In this document: positions 34,822 through 43,548 of the stretch, one piece after another | Position numbering within the stretch: the first letter of the stretch is position 1 | Layout: the number at the start of each line of letters is the position of its first letter | The notes under the pieces: model-generated | What the model saw: the letters and a program-made list of their open reading frames with translations, nothing else | What the model was told of the DNA's origin: nothing | Databases searched by the model: none | Translations under genes and position numbers: made by a program | DNA from: an uncultured Collinsella sp. | GTDB taxonomy: Bacteria > Actinomycetota > Coriobacteriia > Coriobacteriales > Coriobacteriaceae | NCBI GenBank assembly: GCA_900541715.1 | Contig: UQLI01000010.1 | Span: 1 to 60,263 of the forward strand | Direction of reading: 5' to 3' | DNA length: 60,263 nucleotides

Positions 34822-35268
34822 CTACAGCTGCTCGAGCATAGCGGTGCAACCGGCGAGTACATCGCGGTAGGTGGCGTCGAAATTGCCGGTGTACCAGGGA
34901 TCGGCCACGTCGCCGGGGCGATCGGTCCAATCGAGCAGGCGCGAGATCTTGCCATCGGGGTCCTTCCCAAAAATTCGGTACAGGCCGCGGGCGTTCTCGT
35001 CGTCCATATAGACAATGTGGTCCCAGTCGCCATACTCCGCGCGACGCACCTGACGTGCACGATGTGCGACGACGGGAATCCTAACCTCGCTCAGCTTGGC
35101 AACGGTACCGTGGTGTGGCGGGTTGCCGATCTCCTCGGTCGAGGTCGCAGCGGAATCGATGACAAACTCCGCCTCGCGCCCAGCGCGGCGCACGAGCTCG
35201 GTAAACACCGACTCGGCCATCGTCGAGCGGCAGATGTTTCCATAGCAGATAAACAGTACACGTTGCAT
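34822..35268 (-). CDS. Low-molecular-weight protein tyrosine phosphatase
   Basis: 148 residues. The P-loop CYGNICRST with the nucleophilic Cys near residue 8 and the Arg near 14 opens the protein, and the general-acid Asp sits in VADPWYTG near 120. Such enzymes dephosphorylate protein Tyr or Arg; targets are unknown. ATG 35268 with AAAGGAA upstream gives the normal family length. It follows the MFS gene on the same strand at about 45 nt. Confidence 0.92.
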   Translation of the reverse strand: MQRVLFICYGNICRSTMAESVFTELVRRAGREAEFVIDSAATSTEEIGNPPHHGTVAKLSEVRIPVVAHRARQVRRAEYGDWDHIVYMDDENARGLYRIFGKDPDGKISRLLDWTDRPGDVADPWYTGNFDATYRDVLAGCTAMLEQL

Positions 35269-35313
35269 ATGCGGTTTCCTTTCGATCGCCATCATCGAGC
35301 TCGAGTATCGCAT

Positions 35314-36564
35314 CTACGCCTGCGCCATCGCCCTCTTGCGTTCCCAGCGAGCCAACTTAATCGTCACCAGCGTGAGCGCCCAGGCCACAAGCGAGAACGC
35401 GGCACCGACCGCGCCTACATATGCAATGCCAACTCCGCTTACCACGGCGCCGCCCACTGCGGTGCCAAACGAGATGCCGACGTTAAACGCCATGGGCTCA
35501 ACCGAACTTGCGAGTACCATCGACTTGGGGTGGCGGCTGCGTGCCACATCCATAAAGTGTGTGATGCACGACACCGAGAACAGGTACATGAGCAGCGCCA
35601 AGCTAAAGACAAAGACCAGCGCGAGCGGCATGGTGCCGCCCAAAGCAAACAGCCCGAGTAACGCCGCAGCCTGCAGCACAAACGTCACAAGCAGCGCCTT
35701 CATGCCAAAGCGCGCATCGATCCACCCGCCCAGGATGTTCGAGATCAGGCAGAACACGCCGTAGGCCATGAGCGTGGTGCTGGCTTCGACCGTGCCCATG
35801 CCCAGCACCTGCTCAAGATAAGGCGTCACGTAGCCGTAGAACACATAGACCGAGCCCACGCCAAACAAAAAGATGAGCATGCCGGTGATGATGCTCGGCT
35901 CGCGTAGCAGACCCGCCTGCTCGCGAAAGGTGGCAGGCTCGTCGGTTTGCCCGGCGCGCGGCATAAACGCCACGAGCGCTCCGCAGATCAAAACGGCAAA
36001 GGTCAGCGTGCCGTACATGGCCACGTGCCAATCGAGCGTGTCGGCCACAAACTTGCCGATCGAAGTGACAAAGACCATTGCCACGGAAAACGCACCATAT
36101 ACCACCGAGATGGCAAACGAAGTTTGCTGCGGGGACAGCAGCTCGGGGATGTACGTCACACCCACAGCGAGCAGTGCGCCAGAGACGGAGCCCAGGATGA
36201 TGCGCGAGATAAACAGCACCTGGAAGTTGGGCGCCAACGCCATGACCAGGTTGCCGAGCACAAAGACGATGCTGTAGCACACGAGCAGCTGGTAGCGGCG
36301 AAAACGTCCCGTGCTGAGCGCAAGCACCGGCGTGGCGATGGCGTAGACAAGCGCAAACACGCTGATGAGCTGGCCTGCGGTGGCAAGCGATATGCCGAGC
36401 TCCGTCGCCAGGTCGCTCTCGATGCCGATGACCACGAACTCCGAGCAGCCGAGCGAAAAACCTAACAACACGAGCAGCGCCAGGCAAAGATTGGTGCGCG
36501 CAGGTGAAAGCGCGGCGGCGGTTGACTTGCTTTTAGGCGTGGTTGCGGCGGTCAAGGCTGTCAC
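35314..36564 (-). CDS. MFS exporter, sugar-efflux/drug-resistance type
   Basis: 416 residues with twelve membrane helices. It opens with the family sequence GFSLGCSEFVVIGIESDLA, like AraJ/YdhP and related DHA1 drug and sugar exporters. The start is uncertain: GTG 36564 or TTG 36555, the latter about 9 nt after GGAG. It lies upstream of the tyrosine phosphatase gene and may share its transcript. Substrate unknown. Confidence 0.85.
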   Translation of the reverse strand: MTALTAATTPKSKSTAAALSPARTNLCLALLVLLGFSLGCSEFVVIGIESDLATELGISLATAGQLISVFALVYAIATPVLALSTGRFRRYQLLVCYSIVFVLGNLVMALAPNFQVLFISRIILGSVSGALLAVGVTYIPELLSPQQTSFAISVVYGAFSVAMVFVTSIGKFVADTLDWHVAMYGTLTFAVLICGALVAFMPRAGQTDEPATFREQAGLLREPSIITGMLIFLFGVGSVYVFYGYVTPYLEQVLGMGTVEASTTLMAYGVFCLISNILGGWIDARFGMKALLVTFVLQAAALLGLFALGGTMPLALVFVFSLALLMYLFSVSCITHFMDVARSRHPKSMVLASSVEPMAFNVGISFGTAVGGAVVSGVGIAYVGAVGAAFSLVAWALTLVTIKLARWERKRAMAQA

Positions 36565-36612
36565 TCCAATGTCGCATTAATAAGCGGGATTCAATCCCTG
36601 CAACTCTAACAG

Positions 36613-36645
36613 AATGTGACAAAGAGACAGTCCCTTTGTCGCATT
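36613..36645. repeat. CAAAGG/CCTTTG palindrome, copy 5
   Basis: Arms AATGTGACAAAGAGA and TCCCTTTGTCGCATT, with two mismatches. Unlike most copies it lies upstream of the nearest gene start (MFS exporter) and not just after a stop codon. Confidence 0.8.
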
Positions 36646-36664
36646 GCGCTGCCGGCCAGTCGCC

Positions 36665-36731
36665 CAAACCGTCACAACAATCGGCGAAAATCTCGAAATC
36701 GAGGAAAAGCGTCGAATGTTGTGACGGTTTT
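36665..36731. repeat. Hairpin repeat with AAACCGTCACAACA arms
   Basis: AAACCGTCACAACA and TGTTGTGACGGTTT are exact inverses, with an inner TCG/CGA and a central TCTCGAAATCGAGG hairpin, followed by TTTTTG. It could terminate transcription or be another REP-like family. Confidence 0.75.
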
Positions 36732-36816
36732 TGTGTCCGGCGCGGGTGAGCTTCGGTGTCGTCTGGGGGTATAAAACTAGCGAGTGTTTATTTGCGAGGC
36801 CTAAGGGGCGCCCCGT

Positions 36817-37686
36817 ATGGATATCGATAACTTTGAATGGTGGTATAGCGAGGGCGAGGCTCCGGACGAGGAGTGGGACGAGCCCGCGTCGCGTGACGTG
36901 TCGAGTGACGAGGACGAGACCGGCAACGATGCCGCTGTCGAGCCTGATGCCGCCTCCGATGCCGCCGAGTCCCTGACCTTTGAGCAGGCTTGGGCCCAAG
37001 CCGAGGCCGATGAAGCTAAGGCCGATGCCACGGCCACACTCGGTGAGCCGGCGGACATGTCCATCTCGCCGGCAAAGATCCCGCAGCCGCGTCACACCAT
37101 CGACCCCGACAGCACGGCATCCTTCAGCATTCTCGACGTGCCCGCGCAAGGCGCCCAGGCGCCTGCGCCCACACATCGCCCCGACCTGGCTCGTGAGGAA
37201 GACGCGGGCCGCCGTTCTCCGCTCGGCCCCATCCTCATCGCCTTCATGGCCGGCGTTATCGCCTGCTCGGCAATCGGTAGCGTTTGGAGCCATGTCGAGC
37301 AGCAGCGTCAAGACGCCGCCAAGGTCGAGATGTCTGTCGAGCAATCGCTCAGCCGCACGCGCTCGGTACATGTGTCGGTCGAGGTCAAGGACGGCGCGAT
37401 GTGGGACACCGCGCGTGGCGACAGCCAAATGCTCATCCACATCGTGGGGCGTACGCTCAAAGGGCAGACGATTGACGAGTATCAATACGTCAATTCCGCT
37501 GGTGACGGCATCGAGCTCAAGCCCGGCGACTACGAGCTCACCGTCGACGAACCGCCCGTCGCCACCGACGGCACGCGCTTCCGCGCCTCAAAGCGCATGG
37601 TTCCCGTGAGCTTTAACTCGCAGGCGCCCGATACGGTCGATAGCACTCCGCAGGGCGGGTTTGACCTTTACGCTATTGCTCAATAA
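36817..37686 (+). CDS. Unknown protein, acidic cytoplasmic part plus one membrane helix
   Basis: 289 residues, not recognised. The first 135 residues are highly acidic and low-complexity (DVSSDEDETGNDAAVEPDAA). One membrane helix (GPILIAFMAGVIACSAIGSVW, about 147-167, shown only in part here as LIAFMAGVIACSAIG) follows. A compact outside domain of about 115 residues carries VHVSVEVKDGAMWD and LKPGDYELTVDEPPV, a beta-rich pattern like a small carrier or Ig-like fold. It begins in MDIDNFEWWYSEGEAPDEEW. It stands between a hairpin repeat and the epimerase gene. Confidence 0.8.
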   Translation: MDIDNFEWWYSEGEAPDEEWDEPASRDVSSDEDETGNDAAVEPDAASDAAESLTFEQAWAQAEADEAKADATATLGEPADMSISPAKIPQPRHTIDPDSTASFSILDVPAQGAQAPAPTHRPDLAREEDAGRRSPLGPILIAFMAGVIACSAIGSVWSHVEQQRQDAAKVEMSVEQSLSRTRSVHVSVEVKDGAMWDTARGDSQMLIHIVGRTLKGQTIDEYQYVNSAGDGIELKPGDYELTVDEPPVATDGTRFRASKRMVPVSFNSQAPDTVDSTPQGGFDLYAIAQ

Positions 37687-37765
37687 CTGCGCCTGTCGCT
37701 CAACCCCGCCGCCAAGAGTGGGACAATAGCCCTCGACACTATTGTTTACTTTTGGAGGAAGTAGC

Positions 37766-38659
37766 ATGTCTACCGTCACTACCATCAAGCGCGGCAGCCT
37801 CACCGCGGCCATCGATTCCATGGGCGCCCAGCTCACGAGCCTTGCCCTCAACGGCAACGAGTATCTGTGGCAGGGCGACCCCGCCTTTTGGGGCAAGCAT
37901 GCGCCCATCCTGTTCCCCATTGTGGGCTCGCTGCGCAACAACACGGCGACGTCTGCGGCTGGCACCTGCGAGATGCCGCGCCACGGCCTCGCGCGCATCG
38001 TCGAGCACAAGCTGGTCGAGGTTTCGGAGGACGGCTCCTCGGTAACGTACGAGATCACCGACACGCTCGAGTCGCTCAAGGCCTTTCCGTTCCACTTTAA
38101 GCTCAACATGACCTATGCCCTGACTGGTGACGCCACACTTACCCAGACCTTTGCCGTCACCAATACCGGCGACGTGGACCTGCCGTTCTCGGTGGGCGGC
38201 CACCCCGCATTTAACGTACCTGCTCCCGGTGCCGAGGACGAGGCGTTCGAGGATTACGAGCTGGCGTTTACTGAGGCTTGGACCAACGAGGCTCCCATCA
38301 TCACGCCCGACGGTCTTATGACGTTCGAGGGCAGCTACAAGGCTCCCGATAACTCGGACGTGCTGCCCATCACGCACCGCAGCTTCGATAACGACGCCAT
38401 CATGTTCACCGATACCCCGGGCTCCACGCTCACGCTGCGCGGCCGCAAGTCGGGTCACGGCGTCAAGATCGACTTTGAGGGCTTTAAGTACATTGGCGTG
38501 TGGTCTGCCGCCAACGACGCTCCGTTTGTGGCGCTCGAGCCCTGGACCGGTCACACCACCATGGACACCGAGGACGATGTCTTTGAGCACAAGGTCAACA
38601 CCATCACCCTGGCCCCGGGCGAGACGGACAAGCGCAGTTTTAGCGTTACCTTGCTCTAG
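37766..38659 (+). CDS. Aldose 1-epimerase family protein
   Basis: 297 residues, galactose mutarotase fold. Landmarks are MPRHGLAR near 73, the GGHPAFNVP segment with the catalytic-type His near 150, and the C-terminal EPWTGHT near 260 with the acidic residue. These enzymes interconvert alpha and beta anomers of sugars; this subgroup resembles the LacX/YeaD-like branch, so the sugar or sugar phosphate is uncertain. ATG 37766 follows TTGGAGGAAG. The structured element copy B starts a few bases after the stop. Confidence 0.88.
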   Translation: MSTVTTIKRGSLTAAIDSMGAQLTSLALNGNEYLWQGDPAFWGKHAPILFPIVGSLRNNTATSAAGTCEMPRHGLARIVEHKLVEVSEDGSSVTYEITDTLESLKAFPFHFKLNMTYALTGDATLTQTFAVTNTGDVDLPFSVGGHPAFNVPAPGAEDEAFEDYELAFTEAWTNEAPIITPDGLMTFEGSYKAPDNSDVLPITHRSFDNDAIMFTDTPGSTLTLRGRKSGHGVKIDFEGFKYIGVWSAANDAPFVALEPWTGHTTMDTEDDVFEHKVNTITLAPGETDKRSFSVTLL

Positions 38660-38664
38660 AGGTT

Positions 38665-38800
38665 CCGCCGCTCGGTCGATGCTGCGCGTCGTCCAGAGCG
38701 ACAAGTTGTCATTCAAAAGGCAAGGCATAGACCTTCTGGTCATGCCTTGCCTTTTTCATGCCACTTGTTCGCTCTGGACGTCGCTCGCCGGCATTGCCAA
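38665..38800 (+). ncRNA. Structured intergenic element, copy B
   Basis: Same layout as copy A without the P0 hairpin. P1 pairs GCGTCGTCCAGAGCGA (38686) with TCGCTCTGGACGTCGC (38769), 15 of 16 positions. P2 pairs ACAAGT with ACTTGT. P3 pairs AAGGCAAGGCAT-A-GACC with GGTC-ATGCCTTGCCTT around TTCT. After it comes TTGCCAAAACATCGGCGT, nearly the same 18 nt that follow copy A. The stem sequences share nothing with copies A or C. Confidence 0.7.
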
Positions 38801-38922
38801 AACATCGGCGTCCCCAATGACTACCGCGTGTCTATTAATTTTTCGAGCTTGTGCTGCGCTGCTAGTTGCTGGCGTATATCCTGTTAAGTCGTCAGCATAC
38901 GATTCAACAGGGAAGGCAGATT

Positions 38923-39849
38923 ATGCATTCTCCCCATCAACGCGACGCGCATCCACAGCCGGTATGCAGCCGTCGCATCTTTTTGGGTAGCGCTCTCGCT
39001 GCGAGCGCTTCCGTCGTCGCCGGCGCGCTCGCCGGCTGTCAGCGCCCGTCCACGCTCAAGGTGGTTCAGCCCACGACGGGCGGCGGTCGCGACGACCTGT
39101 CCGATTCCGTGATCGGCAAGGACAAGATCCGCATTGGCATGGAGGCGGCCTACGCCCCGTACAACTGGCAGGTTTCCGAAGCCAGTGAGTACACCATCCC
39201 CATCGACAACGTGCAGGGCGCCTATGCCGATGGCTACGACGTGCAGATCGCCAAGATCGTCTGCAAGGCCCTCGGTGGCGAGCCCGTTGCCGTCAAGCAG
39301 AGCTTCTCGGGCCTTATCGATTCGCTCAACAACGGCCAGATCGACCTCATCATCGCCGGTATGAGCGCCACGCCCGAGCGCGAGGAGTCGGTCGGCTTTT
39401 CCGACCCGTACTTCATTGGCTACTTTGGCCTGTTCGTAAAAGAGGGTTCCCCCTACCAAAACGCCACCAAGCTTAGCGACTTTAGCGGTGCCACGGTGCT
39501 CGGCCAAAAGGACACCATGCTCGATACCGTCATCGACGAGATCCCGGGCGTCGTCCACAAGAACCCGGTCGATTCGGTTCCCACGGTGTTCTCGAACCTG
39601 CTGCAGGGCACGTGCGATGCCGTGACCTACAACACCGAGAACGAGAAGGGCTATATGGCCCAAAATCCCGGTATCGTCCCCATCCATTTTGCCGAGGGCG
39701 AGGGCTTTAAGCAGGAGGTCGCGGCAAACGTCGGCTGCCGCAAGGGCTCGGACAAGCTGCTTAAACTCATCGACAAGACACTCAAGGGCATTAGCCAAGA
39801 GGAACGCGACCAAATGTGGGACGCGTGCCTCGACCGTCAGCCGGCATAG
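38923..39849 (+). CDS. Amino-acid ABC transporter substrate-binding lipoprotein
   Basis: 308 residues. The signal segment has CSRRIFLGSALAASA, a twin-arginine-like start, and the lipobox LAGC near residue 39, so it should be a lipid-anchored extracellular protein. The mature part is a polar amino-acid binding domain (SBP_bac_3): IRIGMEAAYAPYNW, then GYDVQIAKIVCKALG, then GMSATPEREESVGFSDPY. ATG 38923 follows AGGGAAGG. A permease and an ATPase follow in the same operon. Amino acid specificity cannot be decided. Confidence 0.92.
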   Translation: MHSPHQRDAHPQPVCSRRIFLGSALAASASVVAGALAGCQRPSTLKVVQPTTGGGRDDLSDSVIGKDKIRIGMEAAYAPYNWQVSEASEYTIPIDNVQGAYADGYDVQIAKIVCKALGGEPVAVKQSFSGLIDSLNNGQIDLIIAGMSATPEREESVGFSDPYFIGYFGLFVKEGSPYQNATKLSDFSGATVLGQKDTMLDTVIDEIPGVVHKNPVDSVPTVFSNLLQGTCDAVTYNTENEKGYMAQNPGIVPIHFAEGEGFKQEVAANVGCRKGSDKLLKLIDKTLKGISQEERDQMWDACLDRQPA

Positions 39850-39858
39850 GGAGGCAGC

Positions 39859-41007
39859 ATGAAAACCATCAATCGTCTGGCCTCCTTTATCAAGGCCGAC
39901 CACCGTTACGTGTACCTGGGCACGAGCGTTATCGCGGCGCTCGGCCTGGCGTTTAGTCAGCGCAACCCCACGCCACTGAGCTTCTTGGCGCCTACGGGCG
40001 TGTTCCAAGACTGCCTCTGGGCAATCCTTTGGGCCTGGCTCGTCGTGTCGGCGGCGGCGCTGGTCGCCAAGCTCATGCACTGGAACGACTATCGCGAGGC
40101 GTCGCCGTTCGCATCCGAGCGCTTCCGTCGTGGCGCACGCTTAGGCAGCTACGTCGTGGTCGCCATCGCGGCGATCTTCTTTATCGACCGCTGCGTCATG
40201 TCATTTATCGACCTGGTGCAGGTGAGCGTTGTCTCGGATTCCAACCCCAGCGACTTTTTGTCGAGCCTGGTCTACATGACCTACAAGAGCGGCGACTTCT
40301 TTATCCGCGGCATCGAGATCACCATCGCACTTGCGACCTTCGGTACCGTCATCGCCTTTTTCCTGGCGCTGCTCTTTGTGTTCCTGCGTATTCAGACGTT
40401 CGACCGCGTGGATAACGATCTGGTGCGCTTCTTTAAGAGCATCGGCCGCGGCTTTGCGACCGTCTACTCTACCATCGTGCGCGGCACGCCCATGATGGTC
40501 CAGGGCCTGCTCATCTATTACGCGGGCTTCACCGTTTTGCGCGGCATGGGCTTCGAGACCGCCCAGGCCAACCAGATTTGGAGTACCTTCACCGCCGGTC
40601 TCGTCACCATCTCGCTCAACTCCACCGCCTACATGATGGAGGTCCTGCGCGGCGGCATCGAGTCCATCGATCCCGGCCAGGCCGAGGCGGCGCGCTCGCT
40701 GGGTCTGTCGCAGTGGCAGGCCATGCGCAAGGTCGTGTTCCCCCAGGGTATTAAAAACGCGATCCCCGCACTCACCAACGAGCTCATCATCAACATCAAG
40801 GATTCGTCGGTGCTTTCGGTCATCGGCGTGTTCGACCTCATGTACGCCACCACCACCGTCGCCGGCGTGTACTACCGCCAGATGGAGGTCTACTGCGTGG
40901 CGCTCGTGGTCTACCTGATCCTGACGCTCGTGGCGAGCCGCCTGCTCGAGGCCTTTGGCAAAAAGCTCGGCGCCGAGGCCCCGGCAACGCTGCCCAGCTC
41001 CAACTAG
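39859..41007 (+). CDS. Amino-acid ABC transporter permease
   Basis: 382 residues, longer than the usual 220-250 of HisM/GlnP permeases. The N-terminal 150 residues add two or three helices and a charged loop. The C-terminal part holds the typical domain with the EAA loop, GQAEAARSLGLSQWQAMRKV, interrupted here. It starts 9 nt after the binding-protein stop. It forms the membrane channel of the importer, probably as a homodimer since no second permease gene is present. Confidence 0.92.
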   Translation: MKTINRLASFIKADHRYVYLGTSVIAALGLAFSQRNPTPLSFLAPTGVFQDCLWAILWAWLVVSAAALVAKLMHWNDYREASPFASERFRRGARLGSYVVVAIAAIFFIDRCVMSFIDLVQVSVVSDSNPSDFLSSLVYMTYKSGDFFIRGIEITIALATFGTVIAFFLALLFVFLRIQTFDRVDNDLVRFFKSIGRGFATVYSTIVRGTPMMVQGLLIYYAGFTVLRGMGFETAQANQIWSTFTAGLVTISLNSTAYMMEVLRGGIESIDPGQAEAARSLGLSQWQAMRKVVFPQGIKNAIPALTNELIINIKDSSVLSVIGVFDLMYATTTVAGVYYRQMEVYCVALVVYLILTLVASRLLEAFGKKLGAEAPATLPSSN

Positions 41008-41029
41008 GCTCAAGACGAGGAGAATCATC

Positions 41030-41815
41030 ATGGCAGATATCGCCACTACCGGCACCGCGGCCGCCGCACAGACCAATGAGCCGCTTATCCGCGTCGAGGG
41101 CCTGCGCAAGAGCTTTGGCTCGCTCGAGGTGCTTAAGGGCATCGACCTGTCCGTTAACCCCGGCGAGGTCGTTACCATTATCGGCGCCTCGGGCTCGGGC
41201 AAGTCGACCTTCCTGCGCTGCCTCAACCTGCTCGAGACTCCGGACGCGGGCCATATCTGGTTTCACGGCCAGGACCTTACGGCCGAGCGCTGCAACATTA
41301 ACAAGCTGCGTGAGGACATCGGCATGGTGTTCCAGGGCTTTAACCTGTTCAACAACATGGATGTGCTCGACAACTGCACGCTCGCGCCCGTCACGCTCAA
41401 AAAGATGAGCAAGGCCGAGGCCGAGAAGGTCGCGATGGAGCATCTGACGAGCGTGGGGCTCGAAAAGTTCGCGCACGCCGCCGTGGGCCGCCTATCCGGT
41501 GGCCAAAAGCAGCGCGTGGCCATCGCGCGCGCCCTGTGCATGAATCCGCAGATCATGCTGTTCGACGAGCCGACCTCCGCACTCGACCCCGAGATCGTGG
41601 GAGAGGTGCTCGAGGTCATGCGCAAGCTTGCGGCCGACGGCATGACCATGGTCGTCGTCACGCACGAGATGGCCTTTGCCCGAACCGTGTCCGACCGCGT
41701 GGTCTTTATGGACAAGGGCGTGGTGCTCGAGGACGCCGCGCCGGCCGAGCTCTTCGGCAGCCCCAAGCACCAGCGCACGCGCGAGTTCCTCTCTCGTTAT
41801 CTGGAGGACAAATAA
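41030..41815 (+). CDS. Amino-acid ABC transporter ATP-binding protein
   Basis: 261 residues, GlnQ/HisP type. Walker A GASGSGKST near residue 55, Q-loop MVFQGFNLF, signature LSGGQKQR near 154, Walker B IMLFDEPTSALDPE near 174, switch His in VTHEM. It powers the importer of the two preceding genes. A 20-residue Ala/Thr-rich N-terminal extension precedes the domain. ATG 41030 follows GAGGAGAA. A terminator hairpin follows at 41841. Confidence 0.94.
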   Translation: MADIATTGTAAAAQTNEPLIRVEGLRKSFGSLEVLKGIDLSVNPGEVVTIIGASGSGKSTFLRCLNLLETPDAGHIWFHGQDLTAERCNINKLREDIGMVFQGFNLFNNMDVLDNCTLAPVTLKKMSKAEAEKVAMEHLTSVGLEKFAHAAVGRLSGGQKQRVAIARALCMNPQIMLFDEPTSALDPEIVGEVLEVMRKLAADGMTMVVVTHEMAFARTVSDRVVFMDKGVVLEDAAPAELFGSPKHQRTREFLSRYLEDK

Positions 41816-41840
41816 CCGACCGCAAACTCTTGCGTTGCAG

Positions 41841-41864
41841 GGCCGCTCCCGTGGGGCGGCCTTT
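41841..41864 (+). terminator. Terminator after the amino-acid importer operon
   Basis: GGCCGCTCC and GGGGCGGCC pair around CGT and are followed by TTTG. With only three T residues it may allow read-through into the peptidase gene 24 nt downstream. Confidence 0.65.
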
Positions 41865-41887
41865 GTCGCCACAATCGAAAGGATGTC

Positions 41888-43303
41888 ATGGCCGAGGTTT
41901 GGCGCTTCTTTGCGCATGAGGACGATTTTGCCGATATAGACGAGGCAGGCGCGTGCGAGCGCTTGGGCCGCGTGCTGTCGTTTCCGACTATCTCGAGCAT
42001 GGATGCCGAGGCGGTGGACTGGCGGCCCTTCGACGACCTGCGCGCCTATATGCAGCAGGCCTGGCCGCATGTATTTGCGGCGGGCGAGGTCGAGCTTATC
42101 GATCACTCGCTGTTGGTGACGCTTGCCGGCAGCGATCTGGCTCTTAAGCCCGTTATGCTCATGGGCCACATGGATGTGGTTCCCGTGGTGCCGGGTACCG
42201 AGGCCGACTGGACGCACGACCCCTTTAGCGGGCACGTGGACGACACCTACATCTGGGGCCGTGGAGCGATCGACATGAAGGACCAGGTCGCAGGCATTCT
42301 CGAGGCTGTCGAGTATGCGCTCGCGCACGGTTGGGAGCATGAGCGCACGCTGCTGCTGGCTTTTGGCCAGGACGAGGAGACGACGCAGTACGGCGCAGGC
42401 GCCATCGGCCGAGCGCTCGAGGAGCGCGGTGTTGAGCTCGAGTTCCTGATCGACGAGGGCGACTACCGCATCGTTTCGGATGCCGAGTACAGCGCGGGCG
42501 AGGGTTGGCTCATGCACGCCGACCTCGCGGAGAAGGGCTATGCCGATATCGTGCTCAAGACGAAGAGTGAGGGTGGACATTCTTCTAACCCCTACGGCGG
42601 CACGTCGCTCGAGGTGCTCAGCCGTGCCATCACCGCAATCTGCGATATCGAGTGGCCGACGCGCGTGACCGACTTGCTTGCCGCCCAGCTCGTCGAGCTG
42701 GGGCTCTACACGGCGGATGAAATTGCCGCCAACGGGGGCGCCATTGTCCGCGATTGCCTCGCCAGCAAGAAGCTCTATCCGCTGGTGACGACCACCTGCG
42801 CACCCACGCAGATCGAGGGTGGCAGCACCGGCGCCAACGTAATGCCGCAGGATATGTGGGCCAACATCAACTTCCGCATGCTCGAGGGCACGAGCGTGGC
42901 CGACGTTGTGGCGCGCTGCCGTGAGGCGGTTGCCGGGGCGGACCTTGCCGGTCGTGTCGAAGTGGAGCTAGGCCCCGGCAGCTCCGAACCCTCGCCGTCC
43001 CCGCGCATCGGTGGTCCCGGCCTCGAGGCGGTTCGCTCCATCGCCGCCCGCTATTTCCGTGATCCAAAGGGGACGGAGGAAAATGGATCATTCGAGCCAG
43101 TGGCAATTGTGCCCTCGACCGTGATCGGTGCGACCGACGCTGCCAACTACCAGCACATTTGCCCTGGGTGCATTCGCTTCTCGGCCTTTGTGGCTGATGA
43201 CGACGAGTGTGATCGCGGCGTCCACGGCACCAACGAGCGCATCACCCGCCGCGCCTACCTCCAGGGCATCCGCTTCCTCGTCGCTCTACTCCAAACGCTC
43301 TAG
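41888..43303 (+). CDS. M20-family metallopeptidase (dipeptidase-like)
   Basis: 471 residues. The zinc-site landmarks of M20 enzymes are LMGHMDVVP near 90, GRGAIDMKDQ near 127 and GQDEETTQYGAG near 161, with a dimerisation domain between about 215 and 340. Members cleave dipeptides or N-acyl amino acids in the cytoplasm. It is closest in form to eukaryotic-type carboxypeptidase S/aminoacylase-like M20 proteins. It follows the amino-acid importer, so use of imported peptides or amino-acid conjugates is a reasonable inference. Confidence 0.88.
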   Translation: MAEVWRFFAHEDDFADIDEAGACERLGRVLSFPTISSMDAEAVDWRPFDDLRAYMQQAWPHVFAAGEVELIDHSLLVTLAGSDLALKPVMLMGHMDVVPVVPGTEADWTHDPFSGHVDDTYIWGRGAIDMKDQVAGILEAVEYALAHGWEHERTLLLAFGQDEETTQYGAGAIGRALEERGVELEFLIDEGDYRIVSDAEYSAGEGWLMHADLAEKGYADIVLKTKSEGGHSSNPYGGTSLEVLSRAITAICDIEWPTRVTDLLAAQLVELGLYTADEIAANGGAIVRDCLASKKLYPLVTTTCAPTQIEGGSTGANVMPQDMWANINFRMLEGTSVADVVARCREAVAGADLAGRVEVELGPGSSEPSPSPRIGGPGLEAVRSIAARYFRDPKGTEENGSFEPVAIVPSTVIGATDAANYQHICPGCIRFSAFVADDDECDRGVHGTNERITRRAYLQGIRFLVALLQTL

Positions 43304-43338
43304 CCAAAAAGCAAGCTCTTGGTGCAATGGGGTCAGGT

Positions 43339-43367
43339 TTGTTTGCACCAATCCGTGCGGGTTATAT
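43339..43367 (+). promoter_or_regulatory. Candidate promoter of the prfA unit
   Basis: TTGTTT and TTATAT are separated by 17 nt, about 180 nt upstream of prfA. Transcription from here would include the 8-codon open frame at 43441. Confidence 0.45.
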
Positions 43368-43440
43368 GCAGGTTTGCCTGCGCACGCTATCATGTATGGG
43401 TTAGACCGCAACTATGTACCCCATACGCGAAGGGATGCGC

Positions 43441-43467
43441 ATGTATCTGAAGATCGACATGTTCTAG
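43441..43467 (+). CDS. Eight-codon leader peptide ahead of prfA (candidate)
   Basis: ATG to TAG encodes MYLKIDMF. AAGGG lies 6 nt upstream, as good as many starts in this window. Another in-frame ATG lies two codons earlier but overlaps the ribosome-binding site. It sits 81 nt ahead of the prfA ATG, followed by a GC-rich stretch (CCGCAGTGGCGCCGCG). A translated leader that senses release-factor activity at its stop codon is conceivable, UAG being an RF1 codon, but this is speculation. Chance is possible for so short a frame. Confidence 0.35.
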   Translation: MYLKIDMF

Positions 43468-43548
43468 CCGGGCTTACCCCCGCAGTGGCGCCGCGCGCCC
43501 CATCAACTCTGCCGATTTTCACCTTCACGCATATAAAGGAGTCCCGCC

